From CAJQQY01 sp964352225 (GTDB lineage Bacteria; Bacteroidota; Bacteroidia; Chitinophagales; Saprospiraceae): a stretch of 13,861 nucleotides of DNA. The position numbers and the translations under genes are program-made. The stretch lies in assembly GCA_964352225.1 (NCBI GenBank), contig CAYGRM010000166.1, forward strand, positions 1 through 13,861, in the 5' to 3' direction. Every line of letters starts with the position of its first letter. The first letter of the stretch is position 1. The notes beneath the pieces are model-generated. The model made no database searches. It was given only the letters and a program-made list of their open reading frames with translations, and was not told where the DNA came from. Below are positions 1 to 8,169 of the stretch, one piece after another.

Positions 1-1
1 T

Positions 2-298
2 TTAAGAATTGGTCTAGAATTTTTTGAAGAAAAAGAAAACTCACTTTCTGAAATTAGATTTTCTCCTAATCCTTTTTTCCAGAAAACCTTGTTGAACATT
101 CAAAGTGAAAAAGAGGAAGTAGCTGAGATTATATTCTATGATGAAGTGGGAAGAATTTTAAAAACTGAAAATTCCAACCTTCAAAAAGGAGCAAATTTGC
201 TTGAAATGAATTTTTCTGAGATTGCATATTCAGGAGTTATTTTTTATCAAATAAAAAGTGAGCATGGGAAGGGAGAAGGAAGAATTGTAAAATTGTAA
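2..298 (+). CDS. C-terminal end of a T9SS-secreted protein (5' truncated)
   Basis: The reading frame is open from base 2, so the gene begins before the window and only about 98 residues are visible. They form a type IX secretion type-A sorting domain: the opening motif FSPNP lies near visible residue 20. It is followed by alternating hydrophobic strands, a DEVGRIL turn, a YSGVIFYQI segment and the final GRIVKL. In known family members this domain carries the protein through the T9SS translocon and is then removed. The mature part, and so the function, is outside the window. An internal TTG at 89 is not a start, because the sorting domain begins upstream of it. The stop is 28 bp before the next gene on the same strand, so the two may be cotranscribed. 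The sorting-domain call is secure; nothing can be said about the mature protein. Confidence 0.88.
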   Translation, partial: LRIGLEFFEEKENSLSEIRFSPNPFFQKTLLNIQSEKEEVAEIIFYDEVGRILKTENSNLQKGANLLEMNFSEIAYSGVIFYQIKSEHGKGEGRIVKL

Positions 299-326
299 TT
301 TTAAATTTTAAATTTTTTAAGTCAAA

Positions 327-1508
327 ATGGAAGAATTTACATTTAATGGTGATTGGGAATTTAAACTGGATCTCAAAACGATTTTTAACTCTAATTTAAA
401 TTGGAGAGAAAATATGGATCAACAATATGCCCAACCAAATGTAAAAATAGTTGACTATAAATCATACGATCCTGATCCACTAGATGAACAACTGAATACT
501 TTAAATTATATAATTAATAATGATGAAAAAGTGCTTGAATCTGTTTGCAAAGCGCTAGATCCTATTAATCAAGATTATGGTGAGCGATGTGGAATGTATG
601 ATTGGTTTCCAAAAGATTTGAGTCCAGAAAATTTAGGAAAGGTGCTGCTCATTCAAGAAATATCTATCCTTAGGGAGCACAAAGATGACCAAGCATATTA
701 TGAATTAAGTTGTGGATATAAAGGGGATGGGGAACATGGTTTAATCATCGTAATGCATGGTAATCGATTAATTGAATACGATGCAGTTGGTGAGGTTGGT
801 TACGGTAATTTATATAAAGATTTAGGAGAGCGAGCGAAAATATTTATAGAAAAGAATAAAATAGAGAACGAATTCCAAGCGCCTCAAATGCAAAAAGTTA
901 TACCAAAATATGGAAAATACAAACCTTGGCAAAAAGAATTATTAGGTGATTATCTCTCCAAACTTTTGAGGAAAAAGGACAATGAAAAATTAAAAGAAAT
1001 TATATCGAGTGGTGAATTCGATGTTAATCATCGGATAGATTTTTATAATAGAAATTTGGTAGATTTAGCTGCTCATTATGGTAATCTTGAAATGATAGAA
1101 TATGCAATCAGCAGAGGAGGAGATTTTTCGAGAGCGATGTTATATTGCACCGGCCCTCACCTCAAAAAAGATGTAGTTGAATGTTTGGTAAAGTATGGTG
1201 CCTCAGTTGATATTTTACATTGGAGAGGAGAAACGGCTTTATATCAATCAATTACAAGTTGCTCAAGTGCAATGTTTAGTGCTAAAAGAAATAAAGATAG
1301 AGATGAAAACGCTTACCATAAAGCAGTATATGAGTTAGAAAAACAAAAGGACAGCATTCAATTTTATCTTTCTATGGGAGCGAATCCTAACTCCATAAAT
1401 GCTAATGGGGATGATTTTAAGACAGTTCTTAGAACGATGTGGAAAGCAGGATATGAGGAAGGAAATCGAATTATAAAAGAAATAGAGGAGTATATTAATT
1501 TACAGTAA
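327..1508 (+). CDS. Ankyrin-repeat protein with N-terminal DUF6985-like domain
   Basis: A 393-residue protein with no signal peptide or membrane segment, so probably cytoplasmic. Residues 1 to about 170 resemble DUF6985: an opening FNGDWEF, an acidic DPDPLDEQLNTLNYI helix, and a GDGEHGLIIVMHG strand-turn near residue 136 that matches the family's EHG...MH signature. From memory, DUF6985 domains occur in small stand-alone proteins and in immunity-type proteins of polymorphic toxin systems. Residues from about 218 to 370 hold degenerate ankyrin repeats (NEKLKEIISSG..., LVDLAAHYGNLEMIEYAISRGG, VVECLVKYGASVD, IQFYLSMGANPNSINANGDD), a protein-binding solenoid. The ATG at 327 follows an AT-only spacer after the T9SS gene. 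The ankyrin assignment is firm. The DUF6985 match is by eye, and an immunity role is only inference because no toxin is visible. Confidence 0.72.
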   Translation: MEEFTFNGDWEFKLDLKTIFNSNLNWRENMDQQYAQPNVKIVDYKSYDPDPLDEQLNTLNYIINNDEKVLESVCKALDPINQDYGERCGMYDWFPKDLSPENLGKVLLIQEISILREHKDDQAYYELSCGYKGDGEHGLIIVMHGNRLIEYDAVGEVGYGNLYKDLGERAKIFIEKNKIENEFQAPQMQKVIPKYGKYKPWQKELLGDYLSKLLRKKDNEKLKEIISSGEFDVNHRIDFYNRNLVDLAAHYGNLEMIEYAISRGGDFSRAMLYCTGPHLKKDVVECLVKYGASVDILHWRGETALYQSITSCSSAMFSAKRNKDRDENAYHKAVYELEKQKDSIQFYLSMGANPNSINANGDDFKTVLRTMWKAGYEEGNRIIKEIEEYINLQ

Positions 1509-1564
1509 AGAGATACTTCAAGTGGTTAATATTAGACTTTATTCTAAATGGAGTTGTATGGGAG

Positions 1565-1590
1565 AACGTAAAACGTAAAACGTTCAACGT
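1565..1590. repeat. Short ACGT-word intergenic repeat
   Basis: In the space between the ankyrin gene and mutS2, the word AACGTAA/AAACGT occurs in tandem and is followed by its inverse (ACGTTCAACGT). This makes a 26-bp semi-palindromic stretch with four ACGT cores. It resembles the dispersed word-like intergenic repeats common in Bacteroidota genomes, as I recall them. Only one copy is present in the window, so genome-wide repetition is not shown here. The rest of 1509-1775 is AT-rich with no gene. Confidence 0.5.
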
Positions 1591-1710
1591 CCATCGAACA
1601 AAGTCTATTGTAAAGAAATTTTAATATTTTTTCTAATAAATTTTGGTGCTTTTGGTACTTGTCAAAATTAGAAAAATCTTAGAGGGAGGAAATATTGAAC
1701 ATTGGAACTT

Positions 1711-1726
1711 TATCTTTGTATTTTTG
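1711..1726 (+). promoter_or_regulatory. Bacteroidota-type promoter for mutS2 (two overlapping -7 boxes)
   Basis: TATCTTTG (1711-1718) and TATTTTTG (1719-1726) both match the TAnnTTTG -7 consensus of Bacteroidota. TTG triplets at 1695 and 1702 could act as the -33 element; the first lies 21 bp before the second box. A start site near 1732 would leave a leader of about 45 nt before the ATG at 1776. Which box is used cannot be decided by eye. Confidence 0.55.
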
Positions 1727-1775
1727 TTATTAATACTTTCGCAGAAAAAATAAAATAGAAATAGATTTGAGTATC

Positions 1776-4166
1776 ATGCAACTGGAACCGAAAGATTTAT
1801 ACGAGAAGTTAGAATTTGATAAAGTAATAGAATTATTACAAAGAGAATGCTTAGGTGAATTGGGTAAAAGTGCCATTAAGAATTTACCGATTCTAACGGT
1901 GCGAAAAGAGATCCATCAGCAGCTTTTAGAGGTGAGTGAATACAAGTTGAGCATCGATGAAAGCAAACATTTTCCGCTGACTTCCTATTCAGATTTATCT
2001 GATGATTTAAAGCATCTGGGGATTGAAGATTCCGTTTTGACGACCGAAGGATTGCAACGAATTAATAGGATTTTACTTTCCATTCGAGATGTTTTCAGAT
2101 TTTTTACACCGACTCGCCAAGAGATTTTTCCTAACTTATATTTAATTATTCGTGATGTTGTTTTTGATGCTGAATTGATCAAAGCTATCGAACAAGTCAT
2201 CGATGAAGAAGGGAAAATCAAACCTGATGCTTCTCCTGAATTATTGAAAATTAGCAAAGGGATTGGATCGAAACATAGAGAGTTAGATAAAGTATTCCGA
2301 GCGGTAATTACCAAGTATCGAAATCAAGGTTGGTTAACTGATAATGCCGAAAGTTATCGAAATGGTCGTCGGGTGCTAAGTGTTCCTTCGGAGCATAAAA
2401 GGAAAATTCGTGGAATCATTCACGATGAATCTACGACAGGTAAAACCGCTTTTATCGAGCCTGAAATTATTATCGATATTAATAATGATATTTTTGATTT
2501 AGAGACGGAACAGCGGAGAGAGGTTTACCGAATTTTAAAAGATTTGAGTACGACTTTGCGACCATATATTTCGTTGATGAAGGACTATCAAAATCTAATG
2601 ATTCGATTTGATATCATACAATCAAAAGCTCGCTTAGCAGTCAGAATGAATGCAGCCCAACCCAAATTAAAAAAACATCCTCACTTCGGAATTCATACTG
2701 CTTACCATCCACTTTTATATTTAAAAAATAAAGAAATAAAAAAGGAAACAGTTCCTTTTGATTTGGTTTTTCATAATAACAATCGAATCCTAATGTTGTC
2801 TGGACCAAATGCTGGAGGGAAATCAGTTACGATGAAAACGGTTGGTCTGATGCAGCTGATGTTGCAAGCAGGAATGTTAGTTCCCGTTGATCCAGAATCA
2901 GAAATGGGGATTTTTACAAAAGTATTTGCAGACATTGGTGATCAGCAATCTTTGGAAGATGACTTAAGTACTTACAGTTCTAGATTGCAAAATATGCGAA
3001 CGTTTCTAGAGCAAGCAGATGCAAATACTTTGGTATTGATAGATGAATTCGGTTCAGGTACTGATCCAAAGATTGGAGGAGCAATAGCCGAAGCAATTTT
3101 AAAAGAATTGAATGATCAAAAAGTATTTGGGGTGATCACCACGCACTATTCCAATTTGAAAATTTTTGCATTTAATTCTCCAGGAATCGTTAATGGTTCA
3201 ATGACCTTTGATAAGGATAATTTAACCCCGACTTACGAAATGAAAGTTGGACGTCCCGGAAGTTCTTATGCTTTTGAAATTGCGAAAAAGACGGGATTAG
3301 ATCAAAACGTTTTAAAATATGCTCGGCATAAAACGGGTAAAAACGAAAAAGCAGTTGACCAACTCTTAATTGATTTACAAAAAGAAAAGCAAGAGTTGGA
3401 GGAGAAGCTTGATAGTATGAAAGAGCGAGAAAGGAAGCTCGATAAGTTGATTAAAAATTATGAAAATCTACATCGAGATTTAGAGTTCAAGCGGAAAAAA
3501 TTAAAGCTCCAAGTGAAGGAAAAAGAACTTCAACAAGTGGCTCGAGATAACAAAGAATTTGAAAAAGTCATTAGAGAAATTCGAGAAGAAAAGAACCTCG
3601 AAAAAGCAAAAAAGTTAGCTGCTAATGTGCGAGCGCAACGCTCTGAATTAGCAGAAAATGTAGATGGCTTAAGAGAGAAAGTTTACTATGAACCAACTGC
3701 ATCGAAAGCTGCAAATGCAAAAATTAAAGTAGGGGACTTTGTGAAATTAAGGTCTGGAGGTGCAACTGGAACGGTCGAAAGTATCAATAAAAATAAAGCA
3801 ATTGTTTTGATGGGAATCATGAAAATGACTGCCAACCTAAAGGATCTAATGCCCGCGAAGGAACCATTAGAAATTATCAGTTCGAAAAGAGTTCAGACCG
3901 ATGTGGTTGATTCTGGGCCAACATTTGAATCAAAAATTGATTTGCGTGGGGTAACAAAAAGTGAGTCTCTCAGATTGATCGAATCCTTTGTTGATAAGGC
4001 TTTGATGACGAGTGCGACCCACTTACATATTTTGCATGGCAAAGGAAGCGGTGCATTGAGAGAGGCGGTGAAAATGAAATTGCGAGAGTATAAGGATTCA
4101 ATTTCTAATATTTATCATCCGCCGAGAGAGCAGGGTGGTGATGGAGTGACGATTGTGGAGTTTTGA
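1776..4166 (+). CDS. mutS2: MutS2 family ATPase/endonuclease
   Basis: A 796-residue protein of the usual MutS2 length. It has a helical core-clamp region (about 1-320) and an ABC-type MutS ATPase domain with Walker A GPNAGGKS at about residue 343. The DDLSTYSSRL motif, Walker B LVLIDEFGSGTDP near 419 and the THYSNLK histidine follow. Then come a long charged coiled coil (about 525-640), a KOW-like segment, and a C-terminal Smr nuclease domain with DLRG at about 722 and HGKGSG at about 754. MutS2 lacks the mismatch-recognition domain; family members restrain recombination and, in Bacillus, act on collided ribosomes. All catalytic motifs are intact. I chose the ATG at 1776 over an in-frame TTG at 1767 because the sequence after it (MQLEPKDLYEKLEF) is the typical family start. 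It is transcribed alone and followed by a palindrome and a terminator. Confidence 0.96.
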   Translation: MQLEPKDLYEKLEFDKVIELLQRECLGELGKSAIKNLPILTVRKEIHQQLLEVSEYKLSIDESKHFPLTSYSDLSDDLKHLGIEDSVLTTEGLQRINRILLSIRDVFRFFTPTRQEIFPNLYLIIRDVVFDAELIKAIEQVIDEEGKIKPDASPELLKISKGIGSKHRELDKVFRAVITKYRNQGWLTDNAESYRNGRRVLSVPSEHKRKIRGIIHDESTTGKTAFIEPEIIIDINNDIFDLETEQRREVYRILKDLSTTLRPYISLMKDYQNLMIRFDIIQSKARLAVRMNAAQPKLKKHPHFGIHTAYHPLLYLKNKEIKKETVPFDLVFHNNNRILMLSGPNAGGKSVTMKTVGLMQLMLQAGMLVPVDPESEMGIFTKVFADIGDQQSLEDDLSTYSSRLQNMRTFLEQADANTLVLIDEFGSGTDPKIGGAIAEAILKELNDQKVFGVITTHYSNLKIFAFNSPGIVNGSMTFDKDNLTPTYEMKVGRPGSSYAFEIAKKTGLDQNVLKYARHKTGKNEKAVDQLLIDLQKEKQELEEKLDSMKERERKLDKLIKNYENLHRDLEFKRKKLKLQVKEKELQQVARDNKEFEKVIREIREEKNLEKAKKLAANVRAQRSELAENVDGLREKVYYEPTASKAANAKIKVGDFVKLRSGGATGTVESINKNKAIVLMGIMKMTANLKDLMPAKEPLEIISSKRVQTDVVDSGPTFESKIDLRGVTKSESLRLIESFVDKALMTSATHLHILHGKGSGALREAVKMKLREYKDSISNIYHPPREQGGDGVTIVEF

Positions 4167-4181
4167 GCCCCAGCCCGAATT

Positions 4182-4296
4182 TTTTGAATAACGAATATCC
4201 AACAAGGAACAAAGAATGATGAAGTTTATTTCCAATGTTTGATTTTTACAGAACTTCTAAATTGGATATTTCTTGTTCGATATTCGTTATTCAAAA
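4182..4296. repeat. 115-bp imperfect palindromic intergenic repeat
   Basis: The outer 18 bp are a perfect inverted repeat (TTTTGAATAACGAATATC at 4182-4199 against its complement at 4279-4296). Counting inward, the two 45-nt arms (4182-4226 and 4252-4296) agree at about 36 positions, leaving a loop of about 25 nt. The words AATAACGAATATC and GAACAAGGAA recall a dispersed Bacteroidota intergenic repeat. It lies between the mutS2 stop and the terminator, in a convergent junction. Confidence 0.75.
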
Positions 4297-4301
4297 GCAT
4301 A

Positions 4302-4340
4302 AAAAAAGGTCATTTGGAATTTCTCCAAATGACCTTTTTT
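4302..4340. terminator. Bidirectional intrinsic terminator
   Basis: A perfect 17-bp stem (six A, then GGTCATTTGGA at 4302-4318; its complement at 4324-4340) encloses the 5-nt loop ATTTC. The stem ends in an A run on one side and a T run on the other, so it can terminate both mutS2 (+) and the convergent secreted-protein gene (-). Confidence 0.93.
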
Positions 4341-4358
4341 GTTTTTGTAACAGCGTAT

Positions 4359-6677
4359 TTACATTTTTATAAAACGACGAATAATACTGCCATTTTCATT
4401 TTTTAATTTCAAGAAATACACTCCACTTGGGTAGCTAGAAAGATCCATTTCGATGAAATCACTTTTGTCAAAAGTTTTATTTTCTTCTTGTAAAACTTGA
4501 CCATTTGGAGAGATGATTTCCACTTGAAAATCCATGGTATTTTCCAATTCTATTTTTGCATATAACAATTCATTTACAGGGTTTGGAAAAATAGAAAAAT
4601 CGTTTACTTCAGCTAATTCATTAGTTGCAACCGTTTCGATGGTGATGATATTTGAATTTCCAAAACATCCATTTGAATCCACCGTTCCGACATAATAATC
4701 TCCTGGAACGGTTACATTTAATTGTTGATTAGTCGAGTTAGGAAGGATTGTTCCATCTTGATACCATTGGTAATAATTTGCTTCAGTAGAGGTCAATAAA
4801 TTACCATTTAATGTAATCTCTGGAATAACAGGTTGGTAGACAGTAATTTCGATTGAGGCAAATGCTTCACATCCTGAATCTTCATTGATAATTTGTAGAG
4901 AATAAATACCGCCCTCAGTTACATTAGTAATAGAAGAAGAATCAATCGTTAGATTATCGAACCCCCATAGGTAAGTGTAATTTCCAATTAGAGTTGCGTC
5001 TAAAGTAACAAAACCTCCTTGACAAAATTCAGTCGGTCCACTTGGAGTAATAATTATAGGTGGATTAAATGAAAAGATAACTTCGAATTCATCACTTACT
5101 GATTCGCATCCATTATCGAAAACACTCAATTGATAAATTCCAGATTGGTTAATAGTTATTGAATTCGTAGTTGCGACAGTTGTACCATTTTGTGTCCAAC
5201 TATATTCATCATAACCCTCTGACACTTCATAAGTAAATGGTTGGCCATCACAAATTATTATATCTTCCGTATTCAAATTTGAAATATCAGGTTGTTCAAA
5301 GAAAGTAACTGTTACTTCATTCGAGATACTCTCGCATTGTTTATTATTGATTTTAGCATAGTAAGTTCCAGATTCTGTAATCTCTAAAAAGAAATTAGCG
5401 GAGTCAATTACGATAGAGTCTTTGTACCAAGTATATTTTTCAAATCCATCAGGCACTTCAAAAACTGCATTTTCGCCTTCACATAATTCTAAGGTACTTG
5501 GAAAAATAGCTGAGATATCAGGAGTCGTTGGGGGATCAATGTTTAACAAAGAAATAGATTGATCCAATTCTAAAACATATAATCCTGTCAAGACATCAGA
5601 AGCCAAAATCAACCCTGAAGGTAAAAATGGATAAGCCCCCCAATTTCCCTCAAAACCAGCATAGGCAGTATCACTTGGATTGGTATCATAATAAGCAGCT
5701 GTAAATGGATTCAGCGGATCAGAAACATCGAACACTTGAATTCCATCATGATAGTAGGAACAAAATAAATAGTCCCCTCGGATAAATGGATTATGAGGTC
5801 GATTATTATCATCATTTGGATTTAATGGAAATTTGAAGGTATTTTCAATTTCAATAAAATTATTGTCTAAATTTTCCAAATTGATCACACCTAATGGCCT
5901 TCCAATCGGAACCTCTTCTGCATAAATGGCAAAATCTCCATTTTCCGAAATCCAACTACTGTGATTGTAACCACCCGTATTTTGAGAAGCTAACAAAATA
6001 GGAGTTGTCGGATCAGTCATATCCCAAATAAAAAACCCTAAATATCCATGTGAACCATAAGCAATATTATCTTTGACGTAAATGTCATGAGCGTATCCAC
6101 TACCTGATGAAGGATCAGCTGGAAAATTTACCGAAGCCAATAAAGTTGGGTTATCAGGATCATCATTCAAATCCAAAACAATTACACCTCCACTCTGAGT
6201 ATTTGTACCTACTGAATATAATCTACCATTTTCTTCGTCAATAAATATATTATGAGATTTTCCGAAAAACTCTGTACTGTGATAGGTCTTCGTAACTGAG
6301 TTGGGTAAATCGCTCAAATCAAAAATCATTAACCCTTCATTCGTATTATCGGAAACGGCATAAGCTCGATCTTTATAAGTTTTCATATCTCGCCAAATGG
6401 TTGTTTCTCCTCCTGGAAAACTTGCAATTTGTTCCACATTATTTGGATCAGCCAAATCAATAAAATGTACTCGACTTGCTGAACCCAAAATGGCATATTC
6501 AGCTCCATCGCAATCGACATAGCCCCAAACTTCATTATATTGAATACTTCCAGCCATCGGTAAAGTGTCCAAATCCCAAGAATCCAAGAGTGTCATATTC
6601 ATGGATTGTTGAGCTTGTATATTTAATTGTAATAATGAAAAGGAGAATAAAAAAAGATAGGTAAATGGAAATCTCAT
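4359..6677 (-). CDS. Secreted choice-of-anchor B (LVIVD-type) protein with Ig-like modules and T9SS tail
   Basis: A 772-residue exported protein. Residues 1-23 are a signal peptide ending IQAQQ. Residues about 25-380 match the choice-of-anchor B family: NEVWGYVDCDGAEYAILGS, VHFIDLADPNN, DMKTYKDRAYAVSD, HNIFIDEENGRLYSVG, HNPFIRGDYLFCSYYHDGIQVFDVSDP. These LVIVD-like repeats suggest a beta-propeller. Residues about 385-680 hold four Ig/PKD-like modules of roughly 70-85 residues with the pattern CEG...F.V..G...Y.W......I...SG.Y......C. Residues 694-772 are a T9SS type-A sorting domain (FSIFPNPV... to RRFIKM). The protein should be exported by Sec and then T9SS to the surface or medium. No enzymatic motif is visible, so adhesion or ligand binding is only a guess. 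It lies alone on the minus strand, ending at the shared terminator. Confidence 0.88.
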   Translation of the reverse strand: MRFPFTYLFLFSFSLLQLNIQAQQSMNMTLLDSWDLDTLPMAGSIQYNEVWGYVDCDGAEYAILGSASRVHFIDLADPNNVEQIASFPGGETTIWRDMKTYKDRAYAVSDNTNEGLMIFDLSDLPNSVTKTYHSTEFFGKSHNIFIDEENGRLYSVGTNTQSGGVIVLDLNDDPDNPTLLASVNFPADPSSGSGYAHDIYVKDNIAYGSHGYLGFFIWDMTDPTTPILLASQNTGGYNHSSWISENGDFAIYAEEVPIGRPLGVINLENLDNNFIEIENTFKFPLNPNDDNNRPHNPFIRGDYLFCSYYHDGIQVFDVSDPLNPFTAAYYDTNPSDTAYAGFEGNWGAYPFLPSGLILASDVLTGLYVLELDQSISLLNIDPPTTPDISAIFPSTLELCEGENAVFEVPDGFEKYTWYKDSIVIDSANFFLEITESGTYYAKINNKQCESISNEVTVTFFEQPDISNLNTEDIIICDGQPFTYEVSEGYDEYSWTQNGTTVATTNSITINQSGIYQLSVFDNGCESVSDEFEVIFSFNPPIIITPSGPTEFCQGGFVTLDATLIGNYTYLWGFDNLTIDSSSITNVTEGGIYSLQIINEDSGCEAFASIEITVYQPVIPEITLNGNLLTSTEANYYQWYQDGTILPNSTNQQLNVTVPGDYYVGTVDSNGCFGNSNIITIETVATNELAEVNDFSIFPNPVNELLYAKIELENTMDFQVEIISPNGQVLQEENKTFDKSDFIEMDLSSYPSGVYFLKLKNENGSIIRRFIKM

Positions 6678-6782
6678 GTTTAAAAATATTTTAATTTGTT
6701 ATACTTTTTTTTGGTGCAGAAATAATGCCAAGCAATGAGAAAAAATTGAAACTTAGATCATCAAATGTCTTAAGTTTTTGGA

Positions 6783-7843
6783 CTAATTCCACTCATAATT
6801 ATCTGACCATTTAAACAAATCATCCACTTTATCTCCATTTTGTTCCATCCAAGCTTGAATTGACTCTTCATTCGAAGATAATTTAATTAAATAGGCCAAA
6901 GCTTCAGTATGTCCTTCGTCGTGTAATTCTTTAAAATAAGGAGCAAAATGTTCCCAATAAAATCCTTTTTTGGAATCATTACTTTCAGAAAGCATTTTAC
7001 AGATTTTATTAATTTTTTCTACGAATTTTTCTTCCTCGGTTTGTTCCAAGACCCCCTCCTCTAAATCAATCGCACCACTTAAGTCAATAATCATTTCCAC
7101 CATCGAAAAATCATTTTCTTTTTTTCCCTCAACCATCAATGCATCAAGGGNNNNNNNNNNGTAATTGTAATGCCTTGATCCCCATTTCTTTTTGCACTAC
7201 TTTTCATCAAATTAGAAACTCCTTCTTGCATGATTTTAGCTCGTTCTCCAGTAGGCTCCAAGATTAAAAATCTCCACCCAACTAGAATTGCCGGAACCCT
7301 CATTCTCAAGTCACTCGCAATCAAGGATTGAACATAATGAGAACTAGCATGATTTGGATTGAGTTGAGATGATTTTTGAAAACAGTCTAAAGCCTTTTCT
7401 ATTTCACCCGACTTGGCTAAAGTAATTCCATAATTAAAGTACAACATGGATGCATTGGGAAATTTTTTAATGCCTTGCTTATAGATTTTTTTTGCTTTTT
7501 TAGTATTGCCTATGATGTCCAAAGTATTTCCATAGGTGACATAAACTGTTTCCAATTTCTTATCTTTTTTATGATGTTTAATAGCCTTTTTACAAGCATC
7601 AATACATTTACTGTACTCTTGAGTGACGTGATAAGTCAAGGCGATTTCTGCCAAAGCAAGAAGATTTTTACTATCGATTTTAAGCACTTCTTGGTATTTG
7701 GCGATAGCTCCATTATAATCTGAGGCATCATGCAAATCTACACCCTCATTAATTAAAGCCATTATTTTTTCTTCTGTGGAATCTTGTGCGTGAATGGAAA
7801 ATATTAAAAATGAAAAAAAAAGTGTAACCAATATCTTGTTCAT
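6783..7843 (-). CDS. Exported TPR-repeat protein, interrupted by an assembly gap
   Basis: The N-terminal part (7843 down to 7161, about 227 residues) starts with signal peptide MNKILVTLFFSFLIFSIHAQ. It continues with four or so tetratricopeptide repeats (residues about 25-175; for example NGAIAKYQEVLKIDSKNLLA, ASMLYFNYGITLAKSGEIEK, EKALDCFQKSSQLNPNHAS). The C-terminal part (7150 down to 6783) is an acidic helical region ending WSDNYEWN. Both sides are open up to the 10 N: left of the gap the frame reads LDALMVEGKKEND with no stop. The flanks total 1051 bases, so a true gap length of 2 modulo 3 (for example 8 or 11) would join them in frame; 10 N gives an artificial frameshift. I therefore call one gene of about 353 residues, probably a periplasmic or surface scaffold of unknown role. 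A start at 7139 for a separate 118-residue gene is not supported. Confidence 0.82.
7151..7160. other. Assembly gap (10 N)
   Basis: Ten N bases inside the TPR gene. The frames on either side need a length of 2 modulo 3 to join, so ten is a placeholder rather than a measured length. Confidence 0.97.
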
Positions 7844-7904
7844 ACCTAAATGATTTTTGTTTTTTGAAAAAGGGAAATTTATACTTTTTGAGGAAAGACA
7901 ATTC

Positions 7905-7912
7905 CAAAGATA
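7905..7912 (-). promoter_or_regulatory. -7 box of the TPR gene promoter
   Basis: On the minus strand this reads TATCTTTG, an exact match to TAnnTTTG, 62 bp before the ATG at 7843. No well-spaced TTG -33 element was seen; the nearest, at 7941-7943, lies 28 bp away at the edge of the palindrome. Confidence 0.5.
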
Positions 7913-7941
7913 ATGATAAAATTATATGAATTTTTGTTATC

Positions 7942-8100
7942 AAGTTCTAAGACATAATCATGAATAAGTTATTTTGAGATTATTTTTTATCCTTAGAGGC
8001 AAAAAGTGTAGGCGAACCCTGTCGTTCGGCGAGGATTTTTAACGATGAAGAATGAAAAAAGAAGCCGAAATAGCTATTCAATTATTATGTCTTAGAACTT
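7942..8100. repeat. 159-bp MITE-like imperfect palindrome
   Basis: Seventeen-base perfect terminal inverted repeats (AAGTTCTAAGACATAAT at 7942-7958; complement at 8084-8100) continue inward with TGAATA after a one-base shift. The GC-rich centre also pairs: GGCGAAC (8011-8017) with GTTCGGC (8024-8030), with one mismatch, around the loop CCTGTC. The middle of the arms pairs only loosely. It contains no ORF, so it looks like a non-autonomous mobile element or structured repeat. No clear target-site duplication was found in the flanks. It fills most of the 326-bp divergent intergenic region 7844-8169, which otherwise holds only the two promoter boxes. Confidence 0.7.
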
Positions 8101-8110
8101 AAGTATTTTA

Positions 8111-8118
8111 TATATTTG
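8111..8118 (+). promoter_or_regulatory. -7 box of the ABC transporter promoter
   Basis: TATATTTG matches TAnnTTTG exactly and begins 11 bp after the end of the palindrome. It predicts a start site near 8125 and a leader of about 45 nt before the ATG at 8170. This argues against a TTG start at 8116. Any -33 element would fall inside the palindrome's right arm, where no TTG is evident. Confidence 0.55.
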
Positions 8119-8169
8119 TGTAGAGACAATCTTTTAAGAGTTGTTCTAAATTCAAGATCAAACCAAAAA

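Noticed and set aside
1565..1590. Tandem ACGT words as a small CRISPR or iteron array
   Set aside because: Units are only 7-8 bp with no spacers and no replication or Cas gene nearby.
1767..1775. TTG start that would add three residues to MutS2
   Set aside because: The ATG at 1776 gives the usual family N-terminus; TTG starts are rare in this phylum.
1985..2314. A 109-residue open frame antisense to mutS2
   Set aside because: It lies wholly within the conserved mutS2 frame and resembles no protein.
6783..7139. Separate 118-residue gene downstream of the TPR gene
   Set aside because: Its frame is open upstream to the N gap (LDAL...), and the only start is a TTG; it is the C-terminus of the TPR protein.
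8116..8169. TTG start that would add 18 residues to the ABC ATPase
   Set aside because: It overlaps an exact TAnnTTTG promoter box, and the extra residues have no family similarity; ATG at 8170 is better.
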